A stretch of 13,945 nucleotides of DNA from Bacillota bacterium (GTDB taxonomy: Bacteria > Bacillota > Clostridia > Oscillospirales > Ruminococcaceae): assembly GCA_023429685.1 (NCBI GenBank), contig JAEZDF010000105.1:1-13945 (forward strand). Direction: 5' to 3'. Position 1 is the stretch's first letter. The number at the start of each line of letters is the position of its first letter. Position numbers and translations under genes: made by a program. Positions 8,520 through 13,945 of the stretch are shown here, piece by piece. Under the pieces are notes generated by a model that made no database searches, was not told the DNA's origin, and saw only the letters and a list, made by a program, of their open reading frames with translations.

Positions 8520-8643
8520 ATTCTCACACGCTCCGTTTGTTATAGGACTATTATTAGGTGTAAGCCCGTTATTATTACCAGAAGGGCTTGTGTTAAAATC
8601 GTTTGATTGGTACAGCCCGTCAAGGGTGATGTGTCTGTTCGTC
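8520..8643 (-). promoter_or_regulatory. 5' leader of the kinase-GH13 operon with competing inverted repeats
   Basis: Transcription from the promoter at 8651-8679 gives a leader of about 125 nt. In RNA orientation it contains GGGCTGT, then ACAAGCCC about 25 nt later, then ACGGGCTT another ~17 nt on. The central AAGCCC (8589-8584) can pair with the later GGGCTT (8567-8562, six pairs) or, with one bulge, with the earlier GGGCTGT, so two stems are mutually exclusive. The sequence ACGGGCT occurs twice as a direct repeat. AATCGTTTGATT (8597-8608) is a possible weak operator dyad. No known riboswitch consensus was recognised. Confidence 0.35.
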
Positions 8644-8650
8644 TATCATG

Positions 8651-8679
8651 ATAGTAGCATCGTCAAAGACAAATGTCAA
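8651..8679 (-). promoter_or_regulatory. Promoter of the kinase-GH13 operon
   Basis: On the minus strand TTGACA (8679-8674, perfect) precedes a 17-bp spacer and TACTAT (8656-8651, 4 of 6). A 12-nt perfect palindrome CTATCATGATAG (8643-8654) overlaps the -10 box and the start point, a position where a repressor could block initiation. Confidence 0.75.
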
Positions 8680-8964
8680 CCGTATGACTTTATTGTGCAG
8701 GAAATAAAAAGTTTAGGCAACATTATTAAAAAAATACGCCCGACCGAAGCGACGCGGATGCGTTAAAGCGAGCAGGCATCATCCAAAATCGGCATGGTTT
8801 TGGGTAATTGGGGGGACTGGCTTGATAGGATGGGGATAAGCCTTGTTCCTCATCCAAAAACATCGCATTCGGCAAGGCATAAGAAGTGAAGCATGAATTG
8901 TCAATCGCATAACATAAATTCAGGGGGTAATGCCCGGTTCTACCCATCAGAGTACGGTGGGGTG
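8680..8964. other. Gene-free spacer between the LacI terminator and the operon promoter
   Basis: About 285 bases without a supportable gene. It contains a small dyad (CCAAAA ... TTTTGG around 8783-8803) and two similar CATCCAAAA segments about 70 bases apart. Open frames here lack ribosome binding sites and family features. Its low-complexity, partly repeated look would fit a decayed or dispersed intergenic element, but nothing is identifiable. Confidence 0.4.
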
Positions 8965-9013
8965 CACAAAAACAAGACAGCAACGCAAACCCGTTTGCAG
9001 TGCTGTCTTGTTT
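8965..9013 (-). terminator. Intrinsic terminator of the LacI-family gene
   Basis: AAACAAGACAGCA (8970-8982) pairs perfectly over 13 bp with TGCTGTCTTGTTT (9001-9013), with an inner stem GCAAA/TTTGC. On the minus strand the stem runs into a TTTTT tract before GTGC. It lies 30 nt beyond the LacI stop and is oriented to end that transcript, separating it from the kinase-GH13 operon promoter. Confidence 0.85.
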
Positions 9014-9042
9014 GGGTGGATGCTTTCAGCTTCAATGTGCCG

Positions 9043-10017
9043 TCAGGTGCTCTCGCGCTCAACGAGCGTAACCGGGAACACGGTGTTAACGGGAACCAGC
9101 TTGTCGTAATAGGATATCACGCTCTCCACCGCGTAGCGGCAGATCTCGTCGATTGGTTGGCGAATGGTGGTAATGGTCGGGCAATACAGCCCGGCAAGCC
9201 CAATGTCGTCATAGCCTATCACCTTCATGCGCTCGGGTACTGCAATGCCGTTCTTTGCGCAGTAGCGAATTACCTGCGCGGCGATGACGTCGTTTGAGGT
9301 AAACACGCTGTCGAGCTCGGGGTGATGACGCAAAAATTCGGCGATTACATCGTCGTACTTCATGCTCATAAACCGCTCCTCCGAAAGCTCGAGCGTAAGC
9401 GGAACCACGCCGCCTTGCTTTAGGGTTGCCTCAAAGCCTAGATACCGCTTGTTTGCGTCCATATCCAGCCACGGGCTGCCGCTGAAGTACGCGGGGTGCT
9501 TGCAACCCTTGCGCAAAAGCAGCTCTGCAGCCAGTACCCCGCCCGCGTAGTTGTCGGACGAGACGGAAGGGAGAGACGGCGAAAGCTTGCGGTCTATCGA
9601 GATAATTGGCGCGTCAAAGCGGATGCCGTCCTGCAGGTTTTGGGTTCGGCTTGCCACAATTACACCCGCCACCTTGTTGGCGCCCAGCATCTGAAAGTAC
9701 TCAAGCTCCTTTTCCCTTTCGTGGTTGGAGGCGCACAGCAAAAGGCGGTAGCCGTTTTTGGTCACATAGTACTCTACTCGGCTCACAATCTCGCAAAAAA
9801 AGTAGTTGGATGCACTAGGCACGATTAGCCCGATGAAGTTGCTTGTTTTTTTTGCAAGGGACTGCGCCAGCTCGTTGGGCTGGTAGCCAAGCTCCTTCAT
9901 GGCGGCTTCTATCCTTTGGCAGGTCGCGTCGCTTACCTTTACGCGCTTGTTCAGCATGCGCGAGACGGTTGTGACGGTAACGCCCGCACGGGCGGCCACA
10001 TCCTTTAACGTTGCCAC
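9043..10017 (-). CDS. LacI-family transcriptional repressor
   Basis: A 324-residue DNA-binding regulator. From the chosen start it reads MATLKDVAARAGVTVTTVSR, the standard LacI/GalR helix-turn-helix opening, followed by the hinge region (GYQPNELAQSLAKKTSNFIGLIVP) and a periplasmic-binding-protein-like effector domain with DRKLSPSLPSVSSDNYAGG, VFTSNDVIAAQVI, VIGYDDIGLA and PTITTIRQP. The start is GTG 10017, because GAGGTG (10029-10024) sits 6 nt upstream and the product then begins like its relatives; a GTG at 10026 would overlap that site. It has its own terminator. It is transcribed in the same direction as, and upstream of, the kinase-GH13 operon, so it is the best candidate to control that operon in response to a sugar. 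AT-rich -10-like sequences occur upstream (around 10068-10080), but no convincing -35 box was found. Confidence 0.93.
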   Translation of the reverse strand: MATLKDVAARAGVTVTTVSRMLNKRVKVSDATCQRIEAAMKELGYQPNELAQSLAKKTSNFIGLIVPSASNYFFCEIVSRVEYYVTKNGYRLLLCASNHEREKELEYFQMLGANKVAGVIVASRTQNLQDGIRFDAPIISIDRKLSPSLPSVSSDNYAGGVLAAELLLRKGCKHPAYFSGSPWLDMDANKRYLGFEATLKQGGVVPLTLELSEERFMSMKYDDVIAEFLRHHPELDSVFTSNDVIAAQVIRYCAKNGIAVPERMKVIGYDDIGLAGLYCPTITTIRQPIDEICRYAVESVISYYDKLVPVNTVFPVTLVEREST

Positions 10018-10140
10018 ATCGTTCACCTCGTTTGCGGTACAGGTTTTGCTGCCCGACTTTTGGTCTTTTATACTGTTATAATGCCCTTTTATCGAAGAAT
10101 CGTTATACCTACATTATCAATCATCCCGCGGACAATGTCA

Positions 10141-10245
10141 ATCTGTCCCGCGCGGCAAGGGGTAATCCTGCACGGCAGGGGGTAATCCCGCGTGGCAGGG
10201 GACAATCCTGCGCGGCAGGGGACAATCCTGCGCGGCAGGGGACAA
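10141..10245. repeat. Tandem 20-bp dyad repeat array, five units
   Basis: Units run in strict 20-bp steps from 10141, 10161, 10181, 10201 and 10221, with a partial GACAA at 10241-10245. Units 4 and 5 are identical (GACAATCCTGCGCGGCAGGG); units 2 and 3 differ from these by a few bases and unit 1 is the most diverged. Each unit contains a small dyad of the type CCTGC-GCG-GCAGG. A degenerate relative precedes the array (CCCGCGGACAAT, 10125-10136). Twenty bp is close to two helical turns, so the dyads lie on one face of the DNA. The array ends 3 bp before the -35 box of the downstream GNAT gene. There are no unique spacers, so it is not CRISPR. Confidence 0.9.
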
Positions 10246-10248
10246 CAG

Positions 10249-10277
10249 TTGCCCTTTATTGTGGTGTGCGCTACAAT
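10249..10277 (+). promoter_or_regulatory. Promoter of the first GNAT gene
   Basis: TTGCCC (10249-10254, 4 of 6), a 17-bp spacer and TACAAT (10272-10277, 5 of 6). The start would be near 10284, with a 26-nt leader to ATG 10310. The tandem 20-bp array directly abuts the -35 box from upstream, the usual place for an activator. Confidence 0.7.
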
Positions 10278-10309
10278 GGGAAAGCGAAAGATAAAACGGA
10301 GGAACAACG

Positions 10310-10837
10310 ATGCAAGTAACGATAGAACAAGGCGCGCAATCGGATATCACACCCCTTGCGCGGCTGTACGACGAGCTAAACGACCACCTGGCGGCAGGTA
10401 AAAACTACCCCGGCTGGATTAAGGGGGTCTACCCCACCCGCGAAAACGCCGAAAAGGGCGTTGTAAACGAAGGTCTTTACGTCGCGCGGGTCGGCGATGC
10501 GATAGCCGGTTCGATGATACTAAGCCACGAGCCCGAGCCTGCCTATCACGGTGCGCCGTGGGGCATCAACGTGCCATACAGCGAGGTGTTTGTCATAACG
10601 ACCTTTGTCGTGCACCCCGCCTTTTCGGGGCTTGGCATCGGCACACGGCTTCTTGCGTTTGCGGCTGAGCACGGCAAAGAGCAGGGTATTAAGGCACTGC
10701 GGCTGGATGTGTACGAGCATAACCTGCCCGCCATCCGACTGTACGAGAAAAACGGGTTTGCGTATATCGCCACGGTGGATCTGGGGCTTGGGGAATATGG
10801 GCTTGACCACTTTAAGCTGTACGAGAGGATTCTTTAG
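10310..10837 (+). CDS. GNAT-family N-acetyltransferase
   Basis: A 175-residue acetyltransferase expected to move an acetyl group from acetyl-CoA to an amine; the acceptor is unknown. The GNAT core is plain: motif A is FVVHPAFSGLGIGTRLLAFA (99-118) with the acetyl-CoA pyrophosphate loop SGLGIGTRL, followed by IKALRLDVYEHNLPAIRLYE and the closing motif YEKNGFAYIA (145-154). The length is normal for the family. ATG 10310 follows GGAGG by 8 nt. It is the first of three collinear genes, with 166 nt to the lipoprotein start, so co-transcription with the next genes is possible but not shown. It is not closely related to the second GNAT in the window (different motifs around the acetyl-CoA loop), so this is not a recent tandem duplication. 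Confidence 0.9.
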   Translation: MQVTIEQGAQSDITPLARLYDELNDHLAAGKNYPGWIKGVYPTRENAEKGVVNEGLYVARVGDAIAGSMILSHEPEPAYHGAPWGINVPYSEVFVITTFVVHPAFSGLGIGTRLLAFAAEHGKEQGIKALRLDVYEHNLPAIRLYEKNGFAYIATVDLGLGEYGLDHFKLYERIL

Positions 10838-11003
10838 CCGATAAATGAGATGGCGGACGGGTTAGCACCATCATCGTTTATATTTGCAGGAAGTCGTGCA
10901 CATTTTTAACAGCCGCGGCAATAAAACAAGGCACAACCCTCCACTACTTCTGTAACAGGGCGGAGATATCGCAACCACCTGCCCAGTGAAGGGAGAGACC
11001 GAT

Positions 11004-11570
11004 ATGAAGCCACACGTAAACCACAAAAAGACCGCCGCGGCGTTCGCCCTTGCCATTACCCTGCTGCTTGCAGCCTGTGCCACAACACAACCGCCCGCAG
11101 CACCTTCTGCCCCCGCTTCAGCCGCAGCACCTGCCCCTGTCTCGTCGACCGTTAGTATCGCGGTGAACGAGGGCGGAGAATACGCGTATATGGCGGTCAT
11201 AGACTGGTTGTGGCAGGAGGATACAGGGCTGAACGGTGATATCCAGTACCTGTCGGTGGATTTTACCGACATCGAGGACGAGGAAGCCGCCGCACTGACC
11301 GCACTGCTTGAGGACTTTTGCGCCGAGCAAGACCTTACTCTGCTTACCCTCGGCTACGACAAGCTGGTGGAGGACGGGTATGTAGAAGACCTGTTTTTTC
11401 CCGACGGCATTCTGTTTTCGTTTGAGCAAGCCGAGCTGACCGACACCACGCTGAATGTCAATGCGCGCAAATGGCGTGCAGGACGCGCGGCAATCGGCGG
11501 GGAATTTACGGTGGAAAAGCAGGACGGTGTGTGGTCGGTGGCACAAACAAAAAACAATTGGATTAGCTAA
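11004..11570 (+). CDS. Lipoprotein of unknown function
   Basis: A 188-residue exported lipoprotein. The start is ATG 11004, preceded by GGGAGAG (10991-10997); a GTG at 10986 would lie upstream of that site. The N-terminus has positive residues (KPHVNHKK), a hydrophobic core and the lipobox LAAC with Cys25 as the lipidation site, then an Ala/Pro/Ser-rich linker (about 29-50) that would hold the folded part off the membrane. The remaining ~135 residues are acidic (VDFTDIEDEEAAALTALLEDF) and end in AIGGEFTVEKQDGVWSVAQTKNNWIS, a beta-strand pattern seen in several unassigned Firmicute lipoproteins. No enzyme motif was recognised. It lies between two acetyltransferase genes, and its job is unknown. 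Confidence 0.8.
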   Translation: MKPHVNHKKTAAAFALAITLLLAACATTQPPAAPSAPASAAAPAPVSSTVSIAVNEGGEYAYMAVIDWLWQEDTGLNGDIQYLSVDFTDIEDEEAAALTALLEDFCAEQDLTLLTLGYDKLVEDGYVEDLFFPDGILFSFEQAELTDTTLNVNARKWRAGRAAIGGEFTVEKQDGVWSVAQTKNNWIS

Positions 11571-11665
11571 ACGGAAACGATCATCACTGCGCATCTCCCC
11601 TGCTTTTACGGTTATAACAACAGGGCGCGGCAACGGTTTGCCTTCGCCCATGGAGGGAACGACTT

Positions 11666-12196
11666 ATGATACGCCTTGCCACAACAGACGACCTTGACGA
11701 CATTCTAGCGCTTTACGCCACCGCAAGACGGTTTATGGCGCAAAACGGCAACCCCACCCAGTGGGGAGACACCTACCCCGCGCGGGAGCTGCTCGAACAG
11801 GACATCCGAATGGGGGAGCTGTTTGTGGATACGCAGGATGGTGGCATTCACGGGGTATTTGTGTTTACAACCCGTCCCGAGCCAACCTATGCGGTGATAG
11901 AGGACGGCGCGTGGATGAACGACGCCCCCTACGGCACCATTCACCGCATTGCAAGCGACGGCACGGCAAAGGGTGTGTTTGGTCGCTGTGTGGCGTTTTG
12001 CCTGCAAAAGACCGCCAACCTGCGAATCGACACCCACCACGACAACCGCCCAATGCGCCACCTGATAGAGAAGCACGGATTTGTGCGCTGCGGGGTAATC
12101 ACCGTCGCCGACGGCTCGCCGCGCATTGCGTACCAGCTACTCCCCTGCCCCGTGGCAGGGGATGAGAGACTTTTACTGGAGGGAAACCGATTATGA
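11666..12196 (+). CDS. GNAT-family acetyltransferase with a repeat-derived C-terminal tail
   Basis: A 176-residue acetyltransferase-like protein opening MIRLATTDDLDDILALY, followed by RFMAQNGNPTQWGDTYP, HRIASDGTAKGVFGRCVAFC (94-113, the acetyl-CoA-binding region), LRIDTHHDNRPMRHLIEKHGFVRCG and VADGSPRIAYQ. This pattern matches a common Clostridia GNAT group, whose members usually end shortly after RIAYQ. Here about 19 further residues (LLPCPVAGDERLLLEGNRL) are encoded partly by a perfect 9-bp palindrome at 12141-12162. ATG 11666 has GGAGG 9 nt upstream. The stop overlaps an ATG (ATGA, 12193-12196) that has its own Shine-Dalgarno sequence, as though another gene once followed. The acceptor substrate is unknown. 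Confidence 0.87.
   Translation: MIRLATTDDLDDILALYATARRFMAQNGNPTQWGDTYPARELLEQDIRMGELFVDTQDGGIHGVFVFTTRPEPTYAVIEDGAWMNDAPYGTIHRIASDGTAKGVFGRCVAFCLQKTANLRIDTHHDNRPMRHLIEKHGFVRCGVITVADGSPRIAYQLLPCPVAGDERLLLEGNRL
12141..12162. repeat. Palindrome inside the 3' end of the second GNAT gene
   Basis: TCCCCTGCC (12141-12149) pairs perfectly with GGCAGGGGA (12154-12162) around the loop CCGT. The sequence GTGGCAGGGGA (12152-12162) also occurs in the 20-bp array (10192-10202). It therefore looks like a related dispersed element that has entered or extended the coding region. Confidence 0.6.
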
Positions 12197-12239
12197 TATG
12201 TCCCTGCTGAACGGCGGCTGCAATTGTAACCGGGAGTGA
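12193..12239 (+). pseudogene. Relic translation start or tiny ORF after the second GNAT gene
   Basis: GGAGGG (12178-12183) lies 9 nt before ATG 12193, which overlaps the GNAT stop as ATGA, but this frame ends after five codons (MICPC). The context (TGGAGGGAA ... TTATGATA) closely resembles the start of the second GNAT gene at 11651-11671. In the next frame ATG 12198 reads MSLLNGGCNCNRE and stops at 12239. Either a coupled gene has been lost here, or a very small Cys-containing peptide is made; the first is more likely. Confidence 0.25.
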
Positions 12240-12269
12240 AGAACATTTTATCCATATAATAAACCGCGA

Positions 12270-12302
12270 CGCGGGGCTTTTGCCCCGCGCTTTTCTTTTT
12301 TA
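12270..12302 (+). terminator. Intrinsic terminator after the GNAT-lipoprotein-GNAT cluster
   Basis: CGCGGGGC (12270-12277) pairs with GCCCCGCG (12282-12289) across a TTTT loop, and is followed by CTTTTCTTTTTTAT. This is a textbook rho-independent terminator and closes the cluster begun at 10310. Confidence 0.93.
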
Positions 12303-12319
12303 TGGGGATGGGATATAAT
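12291..12319 (+). promoter_or_regulatory. Promoter-like sequence for the S41 peptidase gene
   Basis: A perfect TATAAT lies at 12314-12319, 34 nt before ATG 12354. The best -35 candidate at 17-bp spacing (TTTTCT, 12291-12296) is poor and falls in the T-tract of the preceding terminator, so terminator and promoter would overlap. Confidence 0.45.
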
Positions 12320-12353
12320 TGAAGGATAAATTGATAGATTCGCGGGGAAAGGC

Positions 12354-13685
12354 ATGGACACAAGTATGAACAACACCACACCAAAAACAAAAGGCAAGCT
12401 CGGCAGAATGGTTCTTATCACGGTTTTAACGCTGGTATTCCTAGCGGGGGCGGCGTTTCTTTACTACCTGTTGTGTATGAACCCCACGCGCGGTACGGTG
12501 CAGAATTTTCGCCCAACGTCCCAGCTGGGGCAGGTTTTAACAAAACAGCAGGCGGAGCAGGACCTAGCGTATCTGGTTCGCCACATACGGAATCGCCATC
12601 CCGCATGGGTGGACGGTTCGCACGAAAAGACACAGGCAGTGATGGCACAGTACAAAGCCGAGCGCGACGCGCTAACGGACGAAACCACCGCACTTGCGCT
12701 GTGGCAGGCTGCGGGGCGCATAGCGGCAAAGCTGGGTGACGGGCACACCAACGTGTGGACAAAGACCGAGGGCGAGAACCTGACCATAAACGACCTGACG
12801 CAGGTTGCCCAGTACGGCGCACCGGTGGCGGTAAACGGCGTGCCCACAGACGAGCTGTACGAGGTATTTCTCACGCAGTTTCCGTATGAGGTGAAGGCGT
12901 ATGCCAAAAGCTCGTTTGAGCGGCTACTTGTAAGGCAGCAGTACCTTGCGTTCTGCGGCGCAGATGTCTCGGATGGGGTGACCTTTACGTTTGATACGGG
13001 TACGGGGCTAAGCGATTACCACTATACCTTTGTCCCCGCTAGCGAGGCAAAGGGAAACGAAACGCCGCAAGAGGACGAGTGGGTGTACTACAGCATCGAC
13101 AAGGAGCAGGACGCGGCGGTGTTCACCCTGACCGAGTGCGTGTGCAACGACGAGTATCTGAATACACTCGACGCGTTTTTTAACGAGGTACACGAAAACG
13201 GCATCACCAACGTAATTGTTGACCTGCGGGGCAACGGCGGCGGCAACTCGTGGGTGGCAAACGAGTTCCTGCGCTACATTGACGTTGACTGCTACGAATC
13301 GTGGGACTGTGATGTGCGCATGGGTTGGTATGTGGCAAAAAACCGCAACATCTCGTATGAGAACAAACGGCACAACCGCGTGTTTGACGGCAGTTTGTAT
13401 GTGCTGACCGACCTGCACAGCTACAGCGCGGCAATGGATTTTGCGATGCTAGTCGCCGACAATGATCTCGGCACGCTGGTGGGCGAAGCCTCGGGCAACC
13501 TGCCTTCCTCCTACGGCGACTGCCTGTATTTTCAGACACCAAATGCGGGGCTAGTCGTTGGGGTGTCGTTTAAAAAATGGTACCGCGTAGACAAAAGCAA
13601 GAACGGCGAGCCCCTCACCCCCGATTACGAGTGCCCGCCCGAACAGGCACTGCAAAAGGCATATGAGCTGATAGCGGCGACGTGA
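12354..13685 (+). CDS. Membrane-anchored S41 family peptidase-like protein
   Basis: A 443-residue protein with a lysine-rich start, one membrane segment (about 19-40) and a long extracytoplasmic part of the S41 (C-terminal processing/tricorn core) type. It shows KLGDGHTNV (126-134), where His131 is the conserved histidine of the tricorn-like branch, a strand GITNVIVDLRGNGGGNSW (283-300) that is the family hallmark, and DLHSYSAAMDFAMLVADN with the predicted nucleophile Ser358. In CtpA/Tsp enzymes a lysine lies 25 residues after the serine; here that segment is GEASGNLPSSYGD and has none, so a Ser/His (tricorn-like) mechanism or loss of activity must be considered. No PDZ domain was recognised. 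ATG 12354 follows GGGG by 6 nt; a second ATG at 12366 is less well placed. Substrate unknown. Confidence 0.85.
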   Translation: MDTSMNNTTPKTKGKLGRMVLITVLTLVFLAGAAFLYYLLCMNPTRGTVQNFRPTSQLGQVLTKQQAEQDLAYLVRHIRNRHPAWVDGSHEKTQAVMAQYKAERDALTDETTALALWQAAGRIAAKLGDGHTNVWTKTEGENLTINDLTQVAQYGAPVAVNGVPTDELYEVFLTQFPYEVKAYAKSSFERLLVRQQYLAFCGADVSDGVTFTFDTGTGLSDYHYTFVPASEAKGNETPQEDEWVYYSIDKEQDAAVFTLTECVCNDEYLNTLDAFFNEVHENGITNVIVDLRGNGGGNSWVANEFLRYIDVDCYESWDCDVRMGWYVAKNRNISYENKRHNRVFDGSLYVLTDLHSYSAAMDFAMLVADNDLGTLVGEASGNLPSSYGDCLYFQTPNAGLVVGVSFKKWYRVDKSKNGEPLTPDYECPPEQALQKAYELIAAT

Positions 13686-13945
13686 CAAAACGCCCCCGCC
13701 GCTCCGCGTTGCGGCACACACCCAAGAACGTATAAAAAACAATATGCCCCGCCGTAGGGTATCGCAAAATCCCACCCAAACAGGCATATCACAAAAAAAC
13801 CGTTGCACCGCGCTTATACACCAAGGTCACCCAAAAAACGGCGAAATCCCGCCACTTGTGCAGAAAAATCCATGAAACATTTATAAATTATTAACCACTG
13901 ACCCATATTATGAAATATAATAGAGATTAGATAACAGCGTGTTTT
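13686..13945. other. Gene-free right end of the window
   Basis: No credible coding region is present. There is a weak inverted repeat (GCCGC/GCGGC, 13698-13715) and a wider one (ATATGCC 13742-13748 with GGCATAT 13783-13789) whose minus-strand side runs into TTTTTTAT. The last ~80 bases become AT-rich, as upstream regions often do. Confidence 0.5.
13891..13921 (+). promoter_or_regulatory. Promoter-like sequence pointing out of the window
   Basis: TTAACC (13891-13896) and a perfect TATAAT (13916-13921) are separated by 19 bp, which is longer than ideal. It would drive a gene beginning beyond 13945. Confidence 0.35.

Noticed and set aside
8726..8983. Minus-strand ORF of 85 residues between LacI and the kinase gene
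   Set aside because: No ribosome binding site, it overlaps the LacI terminator, and the sequence has no domain-like pattern; the plus-strand frame over the same stretch is no better.
10068..10100. A promoter for the LacI gene
   Set aside because: TATAAC and TATAAA occur on the minus strand, but no -35 match lies at 16-19 bp, so no promoter could be placed.
10141..10245. CRISPR array
   Set aside because: Units are contiguous 20-mers with no unique spacers and no cas genes nearby.
10089..10307. Minus-strand ORFs of about 70 residues across the tandem array
   Set aside because: They are periodic translations of the 20-bp repeat (a product of 3 x 20 bp), with no ribosome binding site and no family resemblance.
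13742..13789. ATATGCC/GGCATAT inverted repeat as a terminator
   Set aside because: The stem is only 7 bp around a 34-nt gap, and no minus-strand gene in the window would use it.

Overview
The window looks like a chromosomal segment from a Clostridia-type Firmicute, probably an Oscillospirales/Ruminococcaceae-like anaerobe. The main clues are the GyrA sequence style, the strong purine-rich ribosome binding sites, the TTG and GTG starts, and the GNAT and S41 peptidase types. Most of it is GC-rich with Clostridia-like proteins. One stretch (about 2340-4560) is strikingly AT-rich and looks acquired. No tRNA, rRNA, CRISPR array or complete insertion sequence is visible.

Layout. (1) 2-2329 (+): gyrA without its first ~59 codons. 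(2) 2397-4295 (-): an AT-rich DUF262/DUF1524 (GmrSD/SspE-like) putative DNA-targeting defence nuclease with its own near-consensus promoter, convergent with gyrA. (3) 4580-5602 (+): a membrane-anchored alpha/beta hydrolase with a TTG start and a strong promoter, followed by a long hairpin and a possible broken small ORF. (4) 5818-8519 (-): a two-gene, ATGA-coupled operon. It encodes a P-loop kinase of the uridine kinase/phosphoribulokinase type, then a GH13 subfamily 18 (sucrose phosphorylase-like) enzyme. The promoter is excellent and the ~125-nt leader can form competing stems. (5) 9043-10017 (-): a LacI-family repressor with its own terminator, the obvious candidate regulator of that operon. 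(6) 10141-10245: five tandem 20-bp dyad units ending 3 bp before the -35 box of the next gene. (7) 10310-12196 (+): a GNAT acetyltransferase, a lipoprotein of unknown function and a second GNAT, followed by a relic start and a strong terminator. (8) 12354-13685 (+): a membrane-anchored S41 peptidase-like protein. The last 260 bases hold no gene, only a promoter-like sequence pointing out of the window.

How the parts may work together. The kinase, GH13_18 enzyme and LacI regulator look like a small carbohydrate module: a phosphorylase would split a glucoside to glucose 1-phosphate and an acceptor, and the kinase may phosphorylate one of the products. No transporter lies in the window and the substrate cannot be read from the sequence. 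This module, the 20-bp array at a promoter, and a related palindrome that seems to have extended the second GNAT gene are the least explained parts. The DUF262 gene is a plausible but lone defence gene.
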